Shown: positions 37,310-45,701 of the stretch, piece by piece | Position numbering within the stretch: position 1 is the first letter of the stretch | Layout of the letters: each line of letters starts with the position of its first letter | Origin: Anaerolineae bacterium | GTDB lineage: Bacteria > Chloroflexota > Anaerolineae > Caldilineales > Caldilineaceae | Assembly (NCBI GenBank): GCA_030432295.1 | Contig: JAUIHI010000004.1 | Location: forward strand, 209,706-273,705 | Reading direction: 5' to 3' | Length of the DNA: 64,000 nt | Notes under the pieces: generated by a model | Seen by the model: only the letters and a program-made list of their open reading frames with translations | Databases searched by the model: none | Told to the model about the DNA's origin: nothing | Made by a program: the position numbers and the translations under genes

Positions 37310-38662
37310 GTGCCCATCTACAGCCAGCCCGTCGTCCATTCCCCGGACCTGCCCACTGCCTGTGAGCGCTTTGTGGCCGATGTGGGCGACTGGGTACGCG
37401 ATTGCATCCGGCGCTACGCCGACGCGCCGCCCACGAATGTCCACGACCAGGCCACCTACACCACCAGCTGGGAACCCTATCTGCTCGCCACGGGCGACCC
37501 GGAAGCTCTGGGCTATTTGGCAAAGTTGCGGAATGAAATTTGTGTTCACTACACGCAGACCGGCCAGTGGCGGCACGGCTACTGGACTATGCACGAGGCC
37601 CATCACGGCACAGAACACTTCGAACTCTTTCTCGGCTTTTTGCAGCGGGTCTTGCCCGACGACCCGGAGACAACCCGCCAGCTTCAGGACGCGGCCGAAC
37701 ATGTGGGCAACTGGTCGGCGGAGGTGTCGGACTGGTTTAACTGGGAGCGACGACGCTTCCACTCCCTCTTCTTCGGTGCGGATGGCGTGCGCGCTGAATC
37801 GGGGATGGAGATCAATTCGCCAGACCATCTGCGCCTGGTGAATATCTGCCTACTGGCCGCGGGTGCAGAGCTGCCAGGTTTTCCGAAACCTGGCAGCTCT
37901 ATAGAACATTACATTGACCTCGCCATTCTCTATGCAGGGGAGTGGGCAGATGCTATTCTGGCCGAGGAACGCCTGCCATTGGCCCTGACGCCAACGGGCA
38001 CACTCTACGACTTTGACGGCGCAAACGAGGCGGTCTACCGCTCCTTTATGGGCGAAGTCTCCGGTCTGGAATCGCCGGTGGACCGGGCCGAGAATTTCCT
38101 GGGGTCCGACGCTATCAACACCTTTCTGCGCTTGTGGAAAGAGAGCGGTCAGATGCGCTTTCGTCAGGCAGCCGAGCGCCTGCTCGATCTCCTCGTCACC
38201 CAACTCGACGATCCCGACGCGGGCGCAGCCGCGGATGCTGTGCGGGCATACCGGCGCTGGACTGCTGACAGCCGCTACGACGCGGCTGTTTTGAAGGCAG
38301 TGGCGACTCTCGAACCCAGCGCTGTTCGTGAGCTAACCCTGGACACGGACTTCCGCCTGGACCACCGCCCTTCCGGCGTGGGCAAGCGCTCGGACATGCC
38401 CCGCTGGCTGGAGGATGGCGCGCCCCGTCGCCACAACCCCATCACACTGCTGGTAGCTGCCGAAATACGCCGGGACGAAAAGCTGGCAACCGCGACCGTC
38501 GATCTCGCCCGCGCCTATTTTTTGTTGGCTCGCCGAGCCTTTCCAGATGGCCGGGAGCACGGCTGTGCAGCCCGCACAGTCAGCGCTATCGCCCGGGGCC
38601 ACGGGCGGGAAAACCACGCGGGGATGACGACGGCAGTCCTGGCACCGGCCCTGAGATGGTGA
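37310..38662 (+). CDS. uncharacterised 450-aa protein with an in-frame palindrome
   Basis: I do not recognise the family. The protein is largely helical and rich in Trp, His and Asp (HGYWTMHEAHHGTEHFELFL, WSAEVSDWFNWERRRFHSLF), which suggests an alpha/alpha-toroid or metal-dependent enzyme; this is inference only. No signal peptide. GTG 37310 has AAGGAG 8 nt upstream, and the decayed copy at 33254 preserves the same start and ribosome site. Residues about 186-198 (GAELPGFPKPGSSIE region) are encoded by a perfect 34-bp palindrome of the intergenic hairpin family. It precedes the enolase-superfamily gene by 69 nt on the same strand, so it may belong to that catabolic cluster. Confidence 0.75.
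   Translation: MPIYSQPVVHSPDLPTACERFVADVGDWVRDCIRRYADAPPTNVHDQATYTTSWEPYLLATGDPEALGYLAKLRNEICVHYTQTGQWRHGYWTMHEAHHGTEHFELFLGFLQRVLPDDPETTRQLQDAAEHVGNWSAEVSDWFNWERRRFHSLFFGADGVRAESGMEINSPDHLRLVNICLLAAGAELPGFPKPGSSIEHYIDLAILYAGEWADAILAEERLPLALTPTGTLYDFDGANEAVYRSFMGEVSGLESPVDRAENFLGSDAINTFLRLWKESGQMRFRQAAERLLDLLVTQLDDPDAGAAADAVRAYRRWTADSRYDAAVLKAVATLEPSAVRELTLDTDFRLDHRPSGVGKRSDMPRWLEDGAPRRHNPITLLVAAEIRRDEKLATATVDLARAYFLLARRAFPDGREHGCAARTVSAIARGHGRENHAGMTTAVLAPALRW
37867..37900. repeat. 34-bp palindrome inside a coding region
   Basis: Arm AGAGCTGCCAGGTTT (37867-37881), loop TCCG, perfect arm 37886-37900. The design matches the intergenic copies at 7325 and 8947, but it is read in frame. Confidence 0.92.
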
Positions 38663-38731
38663 GAGGCTAGACCTCTCCCCTCATCCCACTCCTTACATAT
38701 AATCGACCCCCAAAACGAAGCCAAAAGAGCA

Positions 38732-40192
38732 ATGAAAATTCTCTCCACCGACCTTCACATCCTCACTCTCCACAACCGGCTGCCCTTCCGCTATGGCATC
38801 GCCACAATGACAGCCGTGCCCCATCTCTTTGTGCGCGTCCTGCTGGAGGTGGACGGGCAGGAGCGTTGGGGTATCGCAGCCGACAGCCTGGCCCCCAAGT
38901 GGTTCACCAAAAATCCGGACAGTTCCTTCCGGGACGAAATCGACGATATGCTGGCGGTGATCCGCGCTGCTTGTGACTACGCGCAAAACGCAGGTGAGCA
39001 GCCAACCGTCTTCGACCTCTGGCAGCGGGTCTATCAGCAGCAGAAAGCCTGGGCCGCGGCCACCCCCCACCCGCCACTACTCTGGGGACTCGGACCCGCG
39101 CTGGTGGAACGGGCGCTGATCGACGCCTTTTGCAAAGCCACAGGCCAACCCTTCGCCGAAGCCCTAAGCGCCAACCGGCTGGGCATCCGTCTGGACGCCA
39201 TCCACCCGGAACTGGCCGGGCTTGCCCCTGCGGACCTGCTGCCAGAGAAGCCATTGGAACGGGTGAGCGTCCGCCACACCATCGGCCTGATCGATCCCCT
39301 GACCGACGACGAAATCGCCCCAGCAGATCGACAGACCGATGGATTGCCCCACTCCCTGGCTGCCAACATCGACACCTACGGCCTGACCCACTTCAAACTC
39401 AAAATCGGCGGGGATGTGGCCGCAGACCGGGCGCGATTGGCCCGCATTGCCCGGCTGTTGGACGAGCGGGGGATCGACTACCGCTTCACCCTCGACGGCA
39501 ACGAGCAGTACCGCTCCGTGGCCGACTTCCGCAGCCTGTGGGAAGGACTCACAGCCGACCCGGCCCTTGCCTCCTTTCTGCAACGGCTGATCTTTGTGGA
39601 GCAGCCCCTGCATCGGGACGTGGCCCTGAGCGAAGATACCGCCGCTGCCCTGCTGGCCTGGGACGAACGCCCCCCGCTGATCATCGACGAGTCCGACGCT
39701 ACGCTGGACAGCGCGCCCATCGCCCTCTCCAGCGGCTATGTAGGGACCAGCCACAAGAACTGCAAAGGGGTTTTCAAAGGCATCGCCAACGCCTGTCTCA
39801 TTCGCCACCGGCAGAAAAACGACCCAAACCAGACCTACATTCTCAGTTGCGAGGACCTCTCGAACGTCGGCCCAGTGGCCCTGCTGCAAGACCTGGCAGT
39901 GGTGGCCAGCCTGGGCATCAGCCACGCCGAGCGCAACGGCCACCACTACTTCGCAGGACTCTCCCATCTACCCGCAGAGCAGCAGGCGGCTGTACTGTCC
40001 GCACACAGCGATCTTTACCGCCAGCACACAACCGCGGACGGGCGCAGCTTTCCCAGCCTGGCAATCGAAGAGGGCAGCATTTCGGTTGCCAGCGTCGTGG
40101 CCGCACCCTTTGGCCTGAACCCACCCTTCGACCCGACGATCTTCCCGGAGGCCAGCGAGTGGTCGTTTGCGTCCCTGGGGCTTGAGGGATAG
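38732..40192 (+). CDS. enolase superfamily (mandelate racemase/muconate-lactonizing-like) enzyme
   Basis: 486-aa metal-dependent enzyme abstracting a proton alpha to a carboxylate. Expected residues are visible in order: base Lys in FKLKIGG near 221, metal ligands in DGNE near 254, FVEQP near 289 and IIDESD near 318, and a second Lys in HKNCKG near 340. It is longer than the usual 350-400 aa, with an insertion between the capping domain and barrel. The likely substrate is a sugar acid, judging by the sulfatase, dehydrogenases and DUF2264 gene that follow. ATG 38732 has only a weak ribosome site. Confidence 0.85.
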   Translation: MKILSTDLHILTLHNRLPFRYGIATMTAVPHLFVRVLLEVDGQERWGIAADSLAPKWFTKNPDSSFRDEIDDMLAVIRAACDYAQNAGEQPTVFDLWQRVYQQQKAWAAATPHPPLLWGLGPALVERALIDAFCKATGQPFAEALSANRLGIRLDAIHPELAGLAPADLLPEKPLERVSVRHTIGLIDPLTDDEIAPADRQTDGLPHSLAANIDTYGLTHFKLKIGGDVAADRARLARIARLLDERGIDYRFTLDGNEQYRSVADFRSLWEGLTADPALASFLQRLIFVEQPLHRDVALSEDTAAALLAWDERPPLIIDESDATLDSAPIALSSGYVGTSHKNCKGVFKGIANACLIRHRQKNDPNQTYILSCEDLSNVGPVALLQDLAVVASLGISHAERNGHHYFAGLSHLPAEQQAAVLSAHSDLYRQHTTADGRSFPSLAIEEGSISVASVVAAPFGLNPPFDPTIFPEASEWSFASLGLEG

Positions 40193-40236
40193 GATAAGGC
40201 TGATTTTGGGTTTCTTTTGAGAAGACAGGCCAGTAG

Positions 40237-40349
40237 TGTCGTGTCATGGCAGATCTGATAGAAACCCGAGGAGCGAGCACGCCCTCGTGCGGCCCGGACC
40301 GGCACGAGGGCCTTGACCCTTCATCCATTATTTAATGCTTGACACGACA
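40237..40349. mobile_element. MITE-like element with TGTCGTGTCA terminal repeats
   Basis: Perfect 10-bp inverted repeats at 40237-40246 and 40340-40349, flanked on both sides by GTAG as a possible target duplication. Inside is a hairpin GCCCTCGTGC/GCACGAGGGC (40281-40290 and 40302-40311). It is 113 bp, non-coding, and lies between the enolase-family and sulfatase genes. Confidence 0.55.
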
Positions 40350-40372
40350 GTAGGCAGACGAGGCAGAAGCCG

Positions 40373-41890
40373 ATGAGCACAGCAAAACCAAACATCATTT
40401 ACATCCTGGCCGATGATATGGGCTACGGGGATGTCAGTTGCCTGAACGAGAACTCCAAAATTCGTACAACCCACCTGGATCGCCTGGCCGCAGAGGGCAT
40501 GAAATTTCGGGACGCCCATTCCTCCTCTGCCGTCTGCACGCCCTCCCGCTACAGCATTTTGACCGGCCGCTACAACTGGCGTTCCACCCTGAAACAGGGG
40601 GTCAAATGGGGCTACTCCCGCCCGCTGATCGAGGAAGGACGCACAACCGCGGCCTCGTTCCTCAAACAGCACGGCTATCGGACGGCCTGCCTGGGCAAGT
40701 GGCATTTGGGCTGGGATTGGGGCACCCAGCCAGACGCACCAGAAACAGCGGAAGCGCTCCTGGACACCCCGGAATTTGAAGGCGAGCATATCGATCTCAG
40801 CCAACCCATCCAGAACGGCCCCACCGCGGTTGGCTTCGACACCTTCTTTGGCATCAGTGCCTCCCTGGATATGCCCCCCTACGTTTACATTGAAAACGAC
40901 CGGGTCACCGCCCAGCCCGACCGAATTGTGCCGGAAAGCGGCGGCAAAGAGATGTGGCGGGCCGGCCCCATTGGACCCGACTTCGAGCATCGGGAAGTGC
41001 TGCCCCTGCTGACCCGCAAGGCGGTTGCCTACATCGACGAACAGGCCAATGCAGATGCTCCCTTCTATCTCTACTTTCCGCTGCCAGCACCCCACACGCC
41101 CATCCTGCCGACCGCAGAATTTGTGGGCAAATCGGGCACAAACAGCTACGGCGATTTCTGTTTGCAGGTGGACGATCTGGTCGGCCAGCTAATGACAGCC
41201 CTGGATCGCAACGACATCGCAGACAACACAATCCTCATTTTCACCAGCGACAACGGCTGCTCCAACCGGGTCGATTTTGCCGAGTTGGCTACCTTTGGGC
41301 ACAATCCCAGCTACGTTTTCCGGGGCCACAAGGCCGACATCTACGAGGGCGGCCACCGCATTCCGCTGATCGTCCGCTGGCCTGACGCGATCAAACCCGG
41401 CTCCGTCTGTGACGAAACCGTATGTCTGGTCGACTTCCTGGCCACCTGCGCCGACATTCTGCACGACACGTTGCCGGACAATGCAGCCGAGGACAGCGTC
41501 AGTAATCTGCCCCTGTGGAAAGGCGAATCGCTGGATACCTCCTTGCGGGAAGCCACCGTCCACTCCTCCATCGATGGCTCGCTCTCCATCCGCAAAGGGC
41601 GTTGGAAGCTGGAGATGTGTCCCGGCTCTGGCGGCTGGAGCTTTCCCCGACCCGGCCCGGAATGTGAAGGCTTACCGCCTATCCAGCTTTACGATCTGGC
41701 AGCCGACATCGGCGAGCGCGCCAACATCTCCTGGGATCAGCCTGCGGTCGTCGAAGAGTTGACCGAACTGCTGACCCGCTATATTCGCAATGGCCGCAGT
41801 ACCCCAGGCACGGCTCAACAGAATGCCGACGATATTATCTGGCCTCAACTTTGGTGGATCGCTGACAAATCAAGAGAGGCAAAATCTTGA
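40373..41890 (+). CDS. arylsulfatase-type sulfatase
   Basis: 505-aa formylglycine sulfatase. NIIYILADDMGYGD carries the paired calcium-binding aspartates, and CTPSRYSILTGRYNWR gives the C-x-P-S-R maturation motif. LGKWHLGW and FTSDNGCSNR are further active-site segments typical of arylsulfatase A-like enzymes, and HKADIYEGGHRIPLIVRWP follows the family pattern. No signal peptide is apparent, so it acts on imported substrate or is exported by another route. The next gene starts inside its stop codon (TTGA at 41887-41890). It fits a pathway for sulfated carbohydrate breakdown together with its neighbours. Confidence 0.92.
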   Translation: MSTAKPNIIYILADDMGYGDVSCLNENSKIRTTHLDRLAAEGMKFRDAHSSSAVCTPSRYSILTGRYNWRSTLKQGVKWGYSRPLIEEGRTTAASFLKQHGYRTACLGKWHLGWDWGTQPDAPETAEALLDTPEFEGEHIDLSQPIQNGPTAVGFDTFFGISASLDMPPYVYIENDRVTAQPDRIVPESGGKEMWRAGPIGPDFEHREVLPLLTRKAVAYIDEQANADAPFYLYFPLPAPHTPILPTAEFVGKSGTNSYGDFCLQVDDLVGQLMTALDRNDIADNTILIFTSDNGCSNRVDFAELATFGHNPSYVFRGHKADIYEGGHRIPLIVRWPDAIKPGSVCDETVCLVDFLATCADILHDTLPDNAAEDSVSNLPLWKGESLDTSLREATVHSSIDGSLSIRKGRWKLEMCPGSGGWSFPRPGPECEGLPPIQLYDLAADIGERANISWDQPAVVEELTELLTRYIRNGRSTPGTAQQNADDIIWPQLWWIADKSREAKS

Positions 41891-43278
41891 GCAGCCTTCG
41901 CAAACCCACCACCCGCGCCGGCGTCATCGGAACCGGCCACTTTGCCACGGCAGTTGTCACCCAAAGCGAATCGATGACCGATTTGCAGGTGGCTGCTGTG
42001 GCCGACCTGAATCCGGAAGCTGCCCGCCGGGCCTTTCGCCTGGCCGGTGTGCCCGACGACGCCATCGCCTTCTGCGAAAACCGGGCCGAAGCGCTGGCTG
42101 CACTGGAAAGGGGCCAGCGGGCGATTGTCGAGGACGCGCTGCTGCTGATGGACCTGCCTGTGGATGTGATTGTGGAATCCACCGGCGTGACGGAAGCGGG
42201 CGCGCGCCACGCCCAGGCCGCCATTGCCGCGGGCAAGCACGTGGCGATGGTCAGCAAGGAAACGGACAGCGTCGTCGGGCCGATGCTGGCCCATCTGGCC
42301 CGACAGGCCGGGGTGAGCTATACGCCGGTGGACGGGGACCAGCACGGCCTGCTCATCGAACTGGTGCGCTGGTGCCGGATGCTGGGGCTGGAGGTGCTGG
42401 CCGCGGGCAAAGCCAGGGACGGCGAATATTTCTACGACCGCACAGCCCTGGAGGTGCGGGGCGGCGAGTACGTGCTGCGCCTGCGCAGCCGGGACAGCCG
42501 CTGGCTCGCGCCCCTGCGTCCACTCAATCTGGCCGGGCAGTTGCAGGAGCGGATGGACTTTCTGGCCCCTCTGCCCGGCGTGGGCGGCTGGGACCTGACC
42601 GAACTGGTCATCGCGGCCAACGCCCTCGGCCTGCGCCCGGACGATCCATTCGACGGAACCGGCGGCGGACAACTCCACGGCCCCGCACTCTACACCACCG
42701 AAATCCCCGGCGTCTTCTGCCCCAGGGAAATGGGCGGCATTCTGGAAAACCGGGGCGTCATCGAAGTCCTCACCTCCCTGCGCATCCCGGAAGCCGCGGG
42801 GCTGGGCGGCGGCGTCTTCGCTGTTGTCCACGCCGACACCGACTATTCCCGGCAGATTCTCGCCACCAAAGGCTGTCTCGCCAATGCCAGCGGCGACGCG
42901 GCTCTCATCTACCGCCCCTATCACCTCTGCGGGGTGGAGACACCTGCCACACTCCTGGCCGCGGCCCAATCCGGCCATTCCACCTATGATGAAAGCTACC
43001 GTCAGAAGTGGGATGTGGTGATGGTGGCTCGTCGGGACCTGGCCGCAGGGGAGACGCTGGGCACGGATCACAGCCCGGATGTGGAGGCGCTGATCGCCCC
43101 GGTCCAGTCCATCCACGACGACGGGGCCTGGCTGCCGATTCATCTGGGCAGCGGCCTGCAACTGCGGCGGGATGTGCCAGCAGGCACGCCGATCCCAGTG
43201 GGCGCGGTGGAACGACCCGCTGGTTCGGTCCTCTGGACGTTGCGCCAAGAACAGGAAAAAATATTGGGCATTGGATAG
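41887..43278 (+). CDS. NAD(P)-binding oxidoreductase with C-terminal SAF domain
   Basis: 463-aa protein. Residues about 8-150 form a Rossmann fold (AGVIGTGHFATAVV, then VIVESTGVTEAG), resembling homoserine dehydrogenase/Gfo-type enzymes. Residues about 375-455 (VARRDLAAGETLG, LPIHLGSGLQLRRDVPAG) form a SAF domain like those of sialic acid synthase C termini and FlgA. This architecture occurs in uncharacterised sugar-acid pathways; the reaction is unknown. The TTG start at 41887 overlaps the sulfatase stop, implying coupled translation. The last codons (ILGIG) and stop lie in the left arm of the palindrome at 43261-43329. Confidence 0.78.
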   Translation: MSSLRKPTTRAGVIGTGHFATAVVTQSESMTDLQVAAVADLNPEAARRAFRLAGVPDDAIAFCENRAEALAALERGQRAIVEDALLLMDLPVDVIVESTGVTEAGARHAQAAIAAGKHVAMVSKETDSVVGPMLAHLARQAGVSYTPVDGDQHGLLIELVRWCRMLGLEVLAAGKARDGEYFYDRTALEVRGGEYVLRLRSRDSRWLAPLRPLNLAGQLQERMDFLAPLPGVGGWDLTELVIAANALGLRPDDPFDGTGGGQLHGPALYTTEIPGVFCPREMGGILENRGVIEVLTSLRIPEAAGLGGGVFAVVHADTDYSRQILATKGCLANASGDAALIYRPYHLCGVETPATLLAAAQSGHSTYDESYRQKWDVVMVARRDLAAGETLGTDHSPDVEALIAPVQSIHDDGAWLPIHLGSGLQLRRDVPAGTPIPVGAVERPAGSVLWTLRQEQEKILGIG

Positions 43279-43329
43279 TTGACGGTGGCACGGCGTGTGC
43301 CACACTACAAAATATCCAATACCCAATAT
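43261..43329. repeat. palindrome supplying a gene end (ATATTGGG...)
   Basis: 17-bp arms 43261-43277 and 43313-43329 with a single mismatch. The left arm encodes the end of the SAF oxidoreductase. Related cores recur near 45607 and 62089. Confidence 0.82.
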
Positions 43330-43363
43330 CTGCTTCCCTACCAGACGAAAGGAGTCCCACCCA

Positions 43364-44521
43364 ATGAACGGCTCAAATTCCGACCGGGCCTACTGGCTCA
43401 CTGTTCTGGAACGCATCGCCCGGCCACTGCTCGAAGCCGGCGCGGTTGGCGAACTGCGGGCGCGTATGCCCATCGAACACCGACCCGAAAGCACTGACCG
43501 CCACCGCTTCGCCCATTTGGAAGCAGTGGGTCGTCTGCTCTGTGGCATTGCCCCCTGGCTGGAATTGGAAGGATTGTGCGGCCCAGAGGAGGCCCGGCGC
43601 GCGGAGTTGGCCGAACTGTCCAGGCGCACAATCGCATTCGGCGTGGACCCGGATTCACCCGATTTCTTCAATTTCAGCTACGACTACCAGCCGATTGTGG
43701 ACGCGGCTTTTCTGGCCCAATCCTTCCTGCGTGCGCCCAACACTCTCTGGCAGCCCCTCTCGGACAAGACGAAAGCGCAAGTGCTGGACGGCCTGCGTGC
43801 CACCCGCACCCGCAAACCGGGCTTCAGCAATTGGCTGCTCTTTGGCGGGGAGATCGAAGCGTTTCTCTATACAGTGGGCGCACCGGACTGGGACCCTATG
43901 CGGGTGGACTACGCCCTACGCCAGCACGCCCAGTGGTATGTGGGGGACGGTCACTACAGCGACGGCGTAGAGTTCCACTGGGATTACTACAACAGTTTCG
44001 TCATCCAGCCGATGCTGATCGATGTGTTGACGGCTGTGCGGGGTGTCTACGCGCAGTGGGATGTGATGATGCCGGCTGTCCAGGAACGGGCCACCCGTTA
44101 CGCGGCAGTGCAGGAGCGGCTTATCTCACCAGAGGGAACCTACCCGGCGATTGGGCGCTCTTTGGCCTACCGTTTCGGCGCGTTCCAGTCCCTGGCCCAG
44201 TCCGCTCTGCTCCACAGCCTGCCGGAGGAAGTGACACCCGGCCAGGTGCGGGCCGCGCTCACCGCCGTCATCCGCCGCCAGATGGAAGCACCGGGAACCT
44301 TCGACGCCGATGGCTGGCTGACCGTCGGCTTCTGCGGCCACCAGCCGGGGATTGGGGAGACGTACATCTGCACAGGCAGCCTCTACCTCTGCGCGGCGGG
44401 CCTGCTGCCCCTGGGCCTGCCCCCGTCGGACCCATTTTGGGCCGACCCGCCCGCGATGTGGACGAGTCAAAAGGCGTGGGGCGGGGTGGATATGCCGACC
44501 GATCATGCGCTGGGACATTGA
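43364..44521 (+). CDS. DUF2264 family protein
   Basis: 385-aa protein of the DUF2264 family, predicted all-helical toroid and often found in carbohydrate utilisation loci. Characteristic stretches are YDYQPIVDAAFLAQSFLR, FSNWLLFGGEIEAFL, YVGDGHYSDGVEFHWDYYNS and IGRSLAYRFGAFQSL, ending with WTSQKAWGGVDMPTDHAL. The reaction is not established. ATG 43364 is preferred because GAAAGGAG lies about 9 nt upstream, while the earlier frame from 43295 comes from the palindrome region. The gene belongs to the plus-strand cluster from 38732 and ends in a convergent arrangement with a 2-hydroxyacid dehydrogenase. Confidence 0.85.
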   Translation: MNGSNSDRAYWLTVLERIARPLLEAGAVGELRARMPIEHRPESTDRHRFAHLEAVGRLLCGIAPWLELEGLCGPEEARRAELAELSRRTIAFGVDPDSPDFFNFSYDYQPIVDAAFLAQSFLRAPNTLWQPLSDKTKAQVLDGLRATRTRKPGFSNWLLFGGEIEAFLYTVGAPDWDPMRVDYALRQHAQWYVGDGHYSDGVEFHWDYYNSFVIQPMLIDVLTAVRGVYAQWDVMMPAVQERATRYAAVQERLISPEGTYPAIGRSLAYRFGAFQSLAQSALLHSLPEEVTPGQVRAALTAVIRRQMEAPGTFDADGWLTVGFCGHQPGIGETYICTGSLYLCAAGLLPLGLPPSDPFWADPPAMWTSQKAWGGVDMPTDHALGH

Positions 44522-44522
44522 C

Positions 44523-44567
44523 ACGTGCTGCGTGCTCCGTAAACATTCCGCGGAGCACGCAGCACGT
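44523..44567. repeat. palindrome between convergent genes
   Basis: Perfect 17-bp arms ACGTGCTGCGTGCTCCG (44523-44539) and complement (44551-44567), loop of 11 nt. It stands between the DUF2264 stop (44521) and the dehydrogenase stop (44577), so it could terminate both transcripts. Confidence 0.9.
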
Positions 44568-44576
44568 AGCAAAGAA

Positions 44577-45575
44577 TCACGCCAAAAACTTCGCCCGCGC
44601 CTCTGTAATTTCGTACTCCATCGCTTCCCCAGCCAGAAAATGACGCAACTCTTCCACCATTGTCTGGCCCATGCGTCGGCATTCGTCGTCCATCGCGCCG
44701 GCGATATGGGGCGTCAGGACGACGTTCGGCAGATCGTAGAGAGGCGAACCTTCCACAGGCGGCTCCGGATAGGTCACGTCCAGAATCGCCCAGAGATCGG
44801 GCCGTTCCTGCAGCACAGCAATCATCTCCGGCTCCCGCACAATTGCGCCGCGAGAGGTGTTGATGAATGTGGCGTTCTCTTTCATCGACGCAAAGTGCGC
44901 GCCGGTAATCATCCCGACGGTCTCTGGCAGCCAGGGCGTGTGCAGGGAGACCACATCCGAACGGCGGAAGACATCCTCCAACCCGACCAGTTCCACGCCC
45001 AGCTCGGCGGCATCCGCGGCGCTGGCAAAGGGGTCGTGGACGATCACCTGCACGTCCAGAATTTGCAGCACCTTCGCCACCCGTCGCCCCACCTGCCCCA
45101 GCGAGACCAGACCAACGGTACTGCCATACGTTCCAGGGATCGGCGTCTTCTGCACCCAACTGCGGTTCTCGCGGATGGAACGGGAGTAGTGCCAGCCCCG
45201 CTTCAGGCTAAAGATGACCTGGGCCAAAGTATACTCGGAGACGGGCACAGCGTTGGCCCCGTAGGCGCTGGTCACCCGCACGCCCCGCGCCCAGGACGCA
45301 TCGGTCACAATTTTCTTGACCGAACCAGCCCCGTAAAAGAGCGCTTTCAGATTGGGCGCGGCGGCCAGGAATTCTTCGTTCATTTCGGACATTCCCCAGC
45401 CGGAGAAGATAACCTCCACATCGGCCAGGACCGACGGATTTTCCAGCACAGACTGGACATTCTGGGGCGGGGCGACAAACTCCACCAGTTCGGCCAGGGC
45501 AGACTGCTGGGCAGGGCCGTAGATTTTGGGCAGTGCGTCGGGGCGCAGGAGATAGATGGCACGTGGCTTGGGCAT
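44577..45575 (-). CDS. D-isomer-specific 2-hydroxyacid dehydrogenase
   Basis: 332-aa NAD(P)-dependent dehydrogenase reducing or oxidising a 2-keto/2-hydroxy acid. The nucleotide-binding loop reads VGLVSLGQVGRRVAKVL, where the first Gly of GxGxxG is Ser. Catalytic residues are Arg in INTSRGAIV, Glu in DVTYPEPP and His in LTPHIAGAM. The length is normal. The ATG at 45575 has AAAGGAA upstream. It is convergent with the DUF2264 gene and shares its strand with the SDR gene at 45666-46538, probably as part of the same sugar-acid pathway. Confidence 0.88.
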   Translation of the reverse strand: MPKPRAIYLLRPDALPKIYGPAQQSALAELVEFVAPPQNVQSVLENPSVLADVEVIFSGWGMSEMNEEFLAAAPNLKALFYGAGSVKKIVTDASWARGVRVTSAYGANAVPVSEYTLAQVIFSLKRGWHYSRSIRENRSWVQKTPIPGTYGSTVGLVSLGQVGRRVAKVLQILDVQVIVHDPFASAADAAELGVELVGLEDVFRRSDVVSLHTPWLPETVGMITGAHFASMKENATFINTSRGAIVREPEMIAVLQERPDLWAILDVTYPEPPVEGSPLYDLPNVVLTPHIAGAMDDECRRMGQTMVEELRHFLAGEAMEYEITEARAKFLA

Positions 45576-45630
45576 GGGTTGGGGTTCCTTTGGGTGGTAG
45601 AGAGGATTTGGATATTGGGTTATCGATATG

Positions 45631-45701
45631 ACGACGGACGATAGATGATAGACGAACGGGAGGTGTCAATCGTCCGTTTTCGTTCGTCTGTCGTCCGTCG
45701 T
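45631..45701. repeat. composite palindrome at the SDR gene end
   Basis: Outer arms ACGACGGACGA (45631-45641) and complement (45691-45701); inner arms GACGAACG (45651-45658) and complement (45681-45688). The SDR stop (45666-45668) lies in the loop, so the last residues of that protein are repeat-encoded. Confidence 0.8.
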
